Shown piece after piece: positions 5,393 through 8,058 of a DNA stretch of 8,058 nt. Under the pieces are notes generated by a model. It was not told the DNA's origin and did no database searches. It was given only the letters and a program-made list of their open reading frames with translations. The stretch comes from Fibrobacterota bacterium (GTDB lineage Bacteria > Fibrobacterota > Chitinivibrionia > Chitinivibrionales > Chitinispirillaceae), in assembly GCA_023436145.1 (NCBI GenBank), contig JAEZKP010000083.1, positions 1 to 8,058 of the forward strand. The letters are read 5' to 3'. Within the stretch, counting starts at the first letter, position 1. Every line of letters begins with the position of its first letter. The translations under genes were made by a program, and so were the position numbers.

Positions 5393-6415
5393 CTATTTTG
5401 GCGCTTTCGCAACATTGAACAAATCAAAGTACGTCCTCTCTGAAGGTATACTCTTTATTTTCAGAATAGAAATACATGAATTAATCATCGCCGGTTTGCC
5501 ACATAGATAAGCCTCATAATCAGATACATCCTCTGTCAGATATCTTTGTGCCACTTCAGCTATGAGACCTCTCTCACCCTGCCAGCTGCTCTCAGGCGGT
5601 TCATTTGACAAAGCGGGTATGAAATGAAAATCACTCAATTCCTTTTGCAATCTTTCCATTTCATCAAGGTAATACAAATCTGTATAACTTAGGGCACCAA
5701 AGAAAAATATTGCCTTGCGGTCTATTTTATTATGGTGCATGGTTTTTAAAATCGACCGCACTGGAGCCATCCCACTTCCACCTGCAATAAAAAGTATAGG
5801 TCGTTCTGTGTTGCGTAAATAGAAATTCCCCCTGGGCCCGTTAAAATTAACCACCTGCCCCTCTTTAAGGTCATTAAATATCCAAGGGGTACAGACTCCC
5901 TCCGGATTAAGCCTGATATTGAGTTGAATACTGGAATTTTCTACAGTGGAGGAGGCTATGGAAAAAGGACGCATCACTGCTTTTACTTCTCCATGAGCCG
6001 GGACTTTAAATAATATATATTGTCCGGGATTAAACGATATTGAAGAAGGAGCAATAAGACCAAGTGTAAGCTCAACAATATCTTGTGTTAAGAATCGCTT
6101 CGAAACCACTTTCGCTGAATACTCCTGTGATCTCAGATATTCATCCGGTATTTCTATATGAATATCCTTCTGCAATGAAATCTGACAACTCAAATGAATC
6201 GATGAAGCTCTGCTGTCTTCTGAAATCTGCTTTACCTCGGGTTCGGTAAACGGGATTTCTGGGTTAATCACTTTTACTTTGCATAAACCGCATTTTCCTT
6301 TACTTCCACATGCCGAGGGAAGATGAATCCCCTGTTCAGAAAGCGCATCGATAAGCAGCTTGCCCCTGTTTATCTCCAGAACCCGCTTTCCATTGTTAAT
6401 ATCAACTTTTACCAT
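5393..6415 (-). CDS. Soluble NqrF-like 2Fe-2S/FAD/NAD(P)H reductase
   Basis: This predicted electron-transfer flavoprotein takes electrons from NAD(P)H to FAD and then to a plant-type 2Fe-2S cluster, as in Na+-NQR subunit F and phenol or methane monooxygenase reductases. The N-terminal ferredoxin domain (1-90) holds C36-x5-C42-x2-C45 and C77. The flavin domain (about 98-200) holds R149-P-F-S-I-A, the FAD signature. The NAD domain (205-340) holds GGSGMAP (212-218) and CGKP (305-308), with a C-terminal aromatic YFD. NqrF normally has about 405 residues including an N-terminal membrane helix. This protein has 340 and no such helix, so it should be cytosolic or loosely attached. None of the other Nqr subunits is adjacent. 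The start has a clear Shine-Dalgarno AAAGGAG (plus 6423-6429) 7 bases upstream. The physiological acceptor is unknown. Confidence 0.88.
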   Translation of the reverse strand: MVKVDINNGKRVLEINRGKLLIDALSEQGIHLPSACGSKGKCGLCKVKVINPEIPFTEPEVKQISEDSRASSIHLSCQISLQKDIHIEIPDEYLRSQEYSAKVVSKRFLTQDIVELTLGLIAPSSISFNPGQYILFKVPAHGEVKAVMRPFSIASSTVENSSIQLNIRLNPEGVCTPWIFNDLKEGQVVNFNGPRGNFYLRNTERPILFIAGGSGMAPVRSILKTMHHNKIDRKAIFFFGALSYTDLYYLDEMERLQKELSDFHFIPALSNEPPESSWQGERGLIAEVAQRYLTEDVSDYEAYLCGKPAMINSCISILKIKSIPSERTYFDLFNVAKAPK

Positions 6416-6482
6416 ACCCGGACTCCTTTAACCTTTCACTTATTTAGTAATATAGAATATTCCATTTTAGTTTATTTTCAAA

Positions 6483-6511
6483 TTGCAAAAGAGAGCACCC
6501 CTTTTTGTATT
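6483..6511 (+). promoter_or_regulatory. Weak candidate sigma-70 promoter for the AI-2E transporter
   Basis: TTGCAA (6483-6488) and TGTATT (6506-6511) are separated by 17 bases, and each matches the consensus at four of six positions. The pair lies in the 138-base spacer between divergent genes and about 40 bases before the transporter start codon. The region is AT-rich, so a chance match is quite possible. Confidence 0.22.
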
Positions 6512-6553
6512 TTCTAATTTTTCTAAAACTGTAATCAATACAAGGTCTTAAGT

Positions 6554-7732
6554 ATGGAACCCAATGCTGATCAGATTATGGCTGAAATAAATGACAATCC
6601 AACAGCTGCCACATCGGATACCAGCTCAAAAACCACTGTTGAAAAGTCGGATTACCAAATAAAACCTGAAAAAACCAGAATTAATCAGATAACCATCCTC
6701 AGTCTTCTGATTCTTCTTTCTGCAGCAATGATACCAATAATGAAATTATTTTTTGTTCCAGTTATTTTAGCTGCAACTTTTGTGACCCTTTTTCACCCCT
6801 TCTATAATTTTCTTTTAACTACATTTAAAGGGAAACGCCCGGTAGCCTCCTTTATCTGCTGCATCAGCTTACTATTATGCCTTATAATTCCCGGTTACAT
6901 TGCCATGCATCTGGTTGTTAGCCAGTTGATCAGTTTCTACCAGACTGCAGAACCCGCATTCAAAAACATTATTGAACATCTGGCTAAAAATGGTTTTGTT
7001 CTTAATCTTCATTCAATTCCTTTTTTGAGAGAACTTCAACTGCCTTCGGTAGACCTTGCTAAGCTAATAAGTGAATCATTTAAAACATTCGCTACATTCA
7101 GTACCAGTGCCATAAATAAAACATCTGCGGGTGTTTTCGGGTTTGTAGCTGACATACTTATCATGTTTTTTACTATGTTTTATTTCTTTATGGATGGAGA
7201 GGCATTATTGAAGAAGCTTAAATTTCTCTCTCCAATAAGAGATGATTATGAAGAACTTATTTTTTCCCGTTTTCTTCTTATTTCCAGAGCAACCGTTCTT
7301 GGCACAATTGTGATTGGATTAATTCAGGGCACTTTAGGTGGCTTGACTCTTTTGATTTTTGGAATTAAATCCTGGTTACTATGGGGTTTTGTGATGATAA
7401 TTCTTTCCATTCTCCCGGTTGTAGGCTCATGGATGATACTTATTCCTGCTGGTTGTATACAGCTGATTACAGGCCATTTCTGGCAGGGAATTGGAATAAT
7501 TGTGGTAAGTTTGATTGTGATCTCAAATATTGATAATCTTATTCGTCCGCGTCTGGTAGGTAAAGGGGCCAGACTTCATGATCTGGTTATATTTTTCTCC
7601 TCGATCGGTGGAATTTCAGTCTTTGGCATTATGGGTTTTATTGTCGGTCCAGTTATTGCAGCCCTTTTTATTTCTGTGCTGGACATCTATAGTACCGAAT
7701 TTGAATCCCAGTTGAAAATAATAAACAAATAG
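6554..7732 (+). CDS. AI-2E family transporter (PerM/TqsA/YdiK-like)
   Basis: This inner-membrane protein of the AI-2E transporter family (PF01594) has 392 residues, near the usual 340-400. A hydrophilic Ser/Thr/Lys-rich cytosolic tail (1-44) precedes membrane segments at about 45-62, 64-82, 97-126, 196-213, 243-272, 273-300, 308-328 and 345-378. The family landmarks are LPVVGSWMILIPAG (287-300), NLIRPRLVGKGARLHDL (328-344) and SSIGGISVFGIMGFIVGPVIAAL (349-371). Some members export autoinducer-2, others move indole or act as Na+/H+ antiporters, so the substrate here is not assigned. The Shine-Dalgarno is weak (AAGGT, 6542-6546). It diverges from the NqrF-like gene, with no partner gene in the same direction. 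The gene is complete. Confidence 0.92.
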   Translation: MEPNADQIMAEINDNPTAATSDTSSKTTVEKSDYQIKPEKTRINQITILSLLILLSAAMIPIMKLFFVPVILAATFVTLFHPFYNFLLTTFKGKRPVASFICCISLLLCLIIPGYIAMHLVVSQLISFYQTAEPAFKNIIEHLAKNGFVLNLHSIPFLRELQLPSVDLAKLISESFKTFATFSTSAINKTSAGVFGFVADILIMFFTMFYFFMDGEALLKKLKFLSPIRDDYEELIFSRFLLISRATVLGTIVIGLIQGTLGGLTLLIFGIKSWLLWGFVMIILSILPVVGSWMILIPAGCIQLITGHFWQGIGIIVVSLIVISNIDNLIRPRLVGKGARLHDLVIFFSSIGGISVFGIMGFIVGPVIAALFISVLDIYSTEFESQLKIINK

Positions 7733-8035
7733 GGGCCGGTATATTAAAAAAAGGACCGGTTAATTGGTAAGGATGGCCGGCCGGAGATCTTTAACAGGAG
7801 TGTAATTTCTCCTGGATACATGTTGGTTAACAAATTTACCCTACCAACAGTAGCCATATACTTTTTTCTTCGTTGATAGTTAATTTTCTAAAATCAAAAT
7901 CGCTAAAATATTCGATATATAATCATTAAAAAAGGCTAATCTGACTTAAGTGTGGAAAGTTAGAAAAAAGTGTGTTGGCACCCCTGTTATAGTTTAGTTT
8001 TATACCTCTTTCACAGCGAATGATGGAGGTAAAGG
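7733..8035. other. AT-rich non-coding stretch with weak palindromes
   Basis: No gene is supported here. Near the transporter stop, CCGGT (7736-7740) and ACCGG (7755-7759) can pair, but no T-tract follows. Further on are GGCCGGCC (7775-7782), a 6-bp stem CAGGAG/CTCCTG (7795-7800 with 7809-7814), and a 7-bp stem TGTTGGT/ACCAACA (7821-7827 with 7843-7849). No strong terminator for the transporter gene is visible. The part from about 7850 to 7970 is very AT-rich and may hold a promoter for the gene beginning at 8036. Confidence 0.5.
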
Positions 8036-8058
8036 ATGCCAACGGAAATAGAAATACT
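8036..8058 (+). CDS. Start of a gene cut by the window edge; possibly a transposase
   Basis: An ATG at 8036 is preceded by a strong Shine-Dalgarno GGAGGT (8025-8030, 5 bases away), and seven complete codons read MPTEIEI before the sequence ends. No internal stop is seen. The opening and the upstream motif TGTTGGCACCCC (7973-7984) are reminiscent of IS21-type elements, whose first gene (istA) lies close to a left end beginning TGT. Eight residues are far too few to establish this, and an ordinary gene is equally possible. Confidence 0.5.

Noticed and set aside
7975..7990. Sigma-54 promoter
   Set aside because: TTGGCAC fits the -24 element, but the required GC of the -12 element at the right spacing is AT, so it is not called as a promoter.

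Overview
The window is an ordinary bacterial chromosomal segment (AT-rich spacers, good Shine-Dalgarno sites) with seven complete protein genes, and an eighth that probably starts at the right edge. A low-molecular-weight penicillin-binding protein of the PBP4 type with an N-terminal signal suggests a Gram-negative envelope. A clostridial-type 2[4Fe-4S] ferredoxin suggests anaerobic or fermentative metabolism. An alkaliphilic or fermentative lineage such as Fibrobacterota would fit, but that is a guess from general character and no marker gene here proves it.

Layout. Bases 1-457 are non-coding and unusually structured: a nested inverted repeat at 81-169, opposing heptamer arrays at 240-303, and an operator-like palindrome at 335-353. 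Then come gdhA (glutamate dehydrogenase, +) and, 15 bases later, a small ferredoxin gene (+), which look like one transcript ending at a strong terminator at 2072-2107. A spacer with a second, apparently bidirectional terminator separates this from a minus-strand gene for an uncharacterised 182-residue protein with nucleotide-binding (SLOG-like) glycine motifs. Divergent from it is a 125-residue hotdog thioesterase (+), which converges on dacB (D-Ala-D-Ala carboxypeptidase/endopeptidase, -). Divergent from dacB is an unrecognised 70-residue acidic protein (+). It converges on a soluble NADH-dependent flavin/2Fe-2S reductase resembling NqrF without its membrane anchor (-). Divergent from that is an AI-2E-family membrane transporter (+). 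The last 300 bases are AT-rich and non-coding, up to a new start codon at 8036.

How they work together. Only gdhA and the ferredoxin gene form a convincing operon, linking ammonium assimilation or glutamate catabolism with low-potential electron transfer. The other genes are single units in alternating orientation and do not form an obvious pathway. I found no CRISPR array, tRNA, rRNA or complete mobile element. The most interesting points are the gdhA-ferredoxin pair, the SLOG-like orphan, the anchorless NqrF-like reductase, the structured gdhA leader, and a possible insertion-sequence left end at the right edge. I see no clear evidence of a wholly new multi-gene system.
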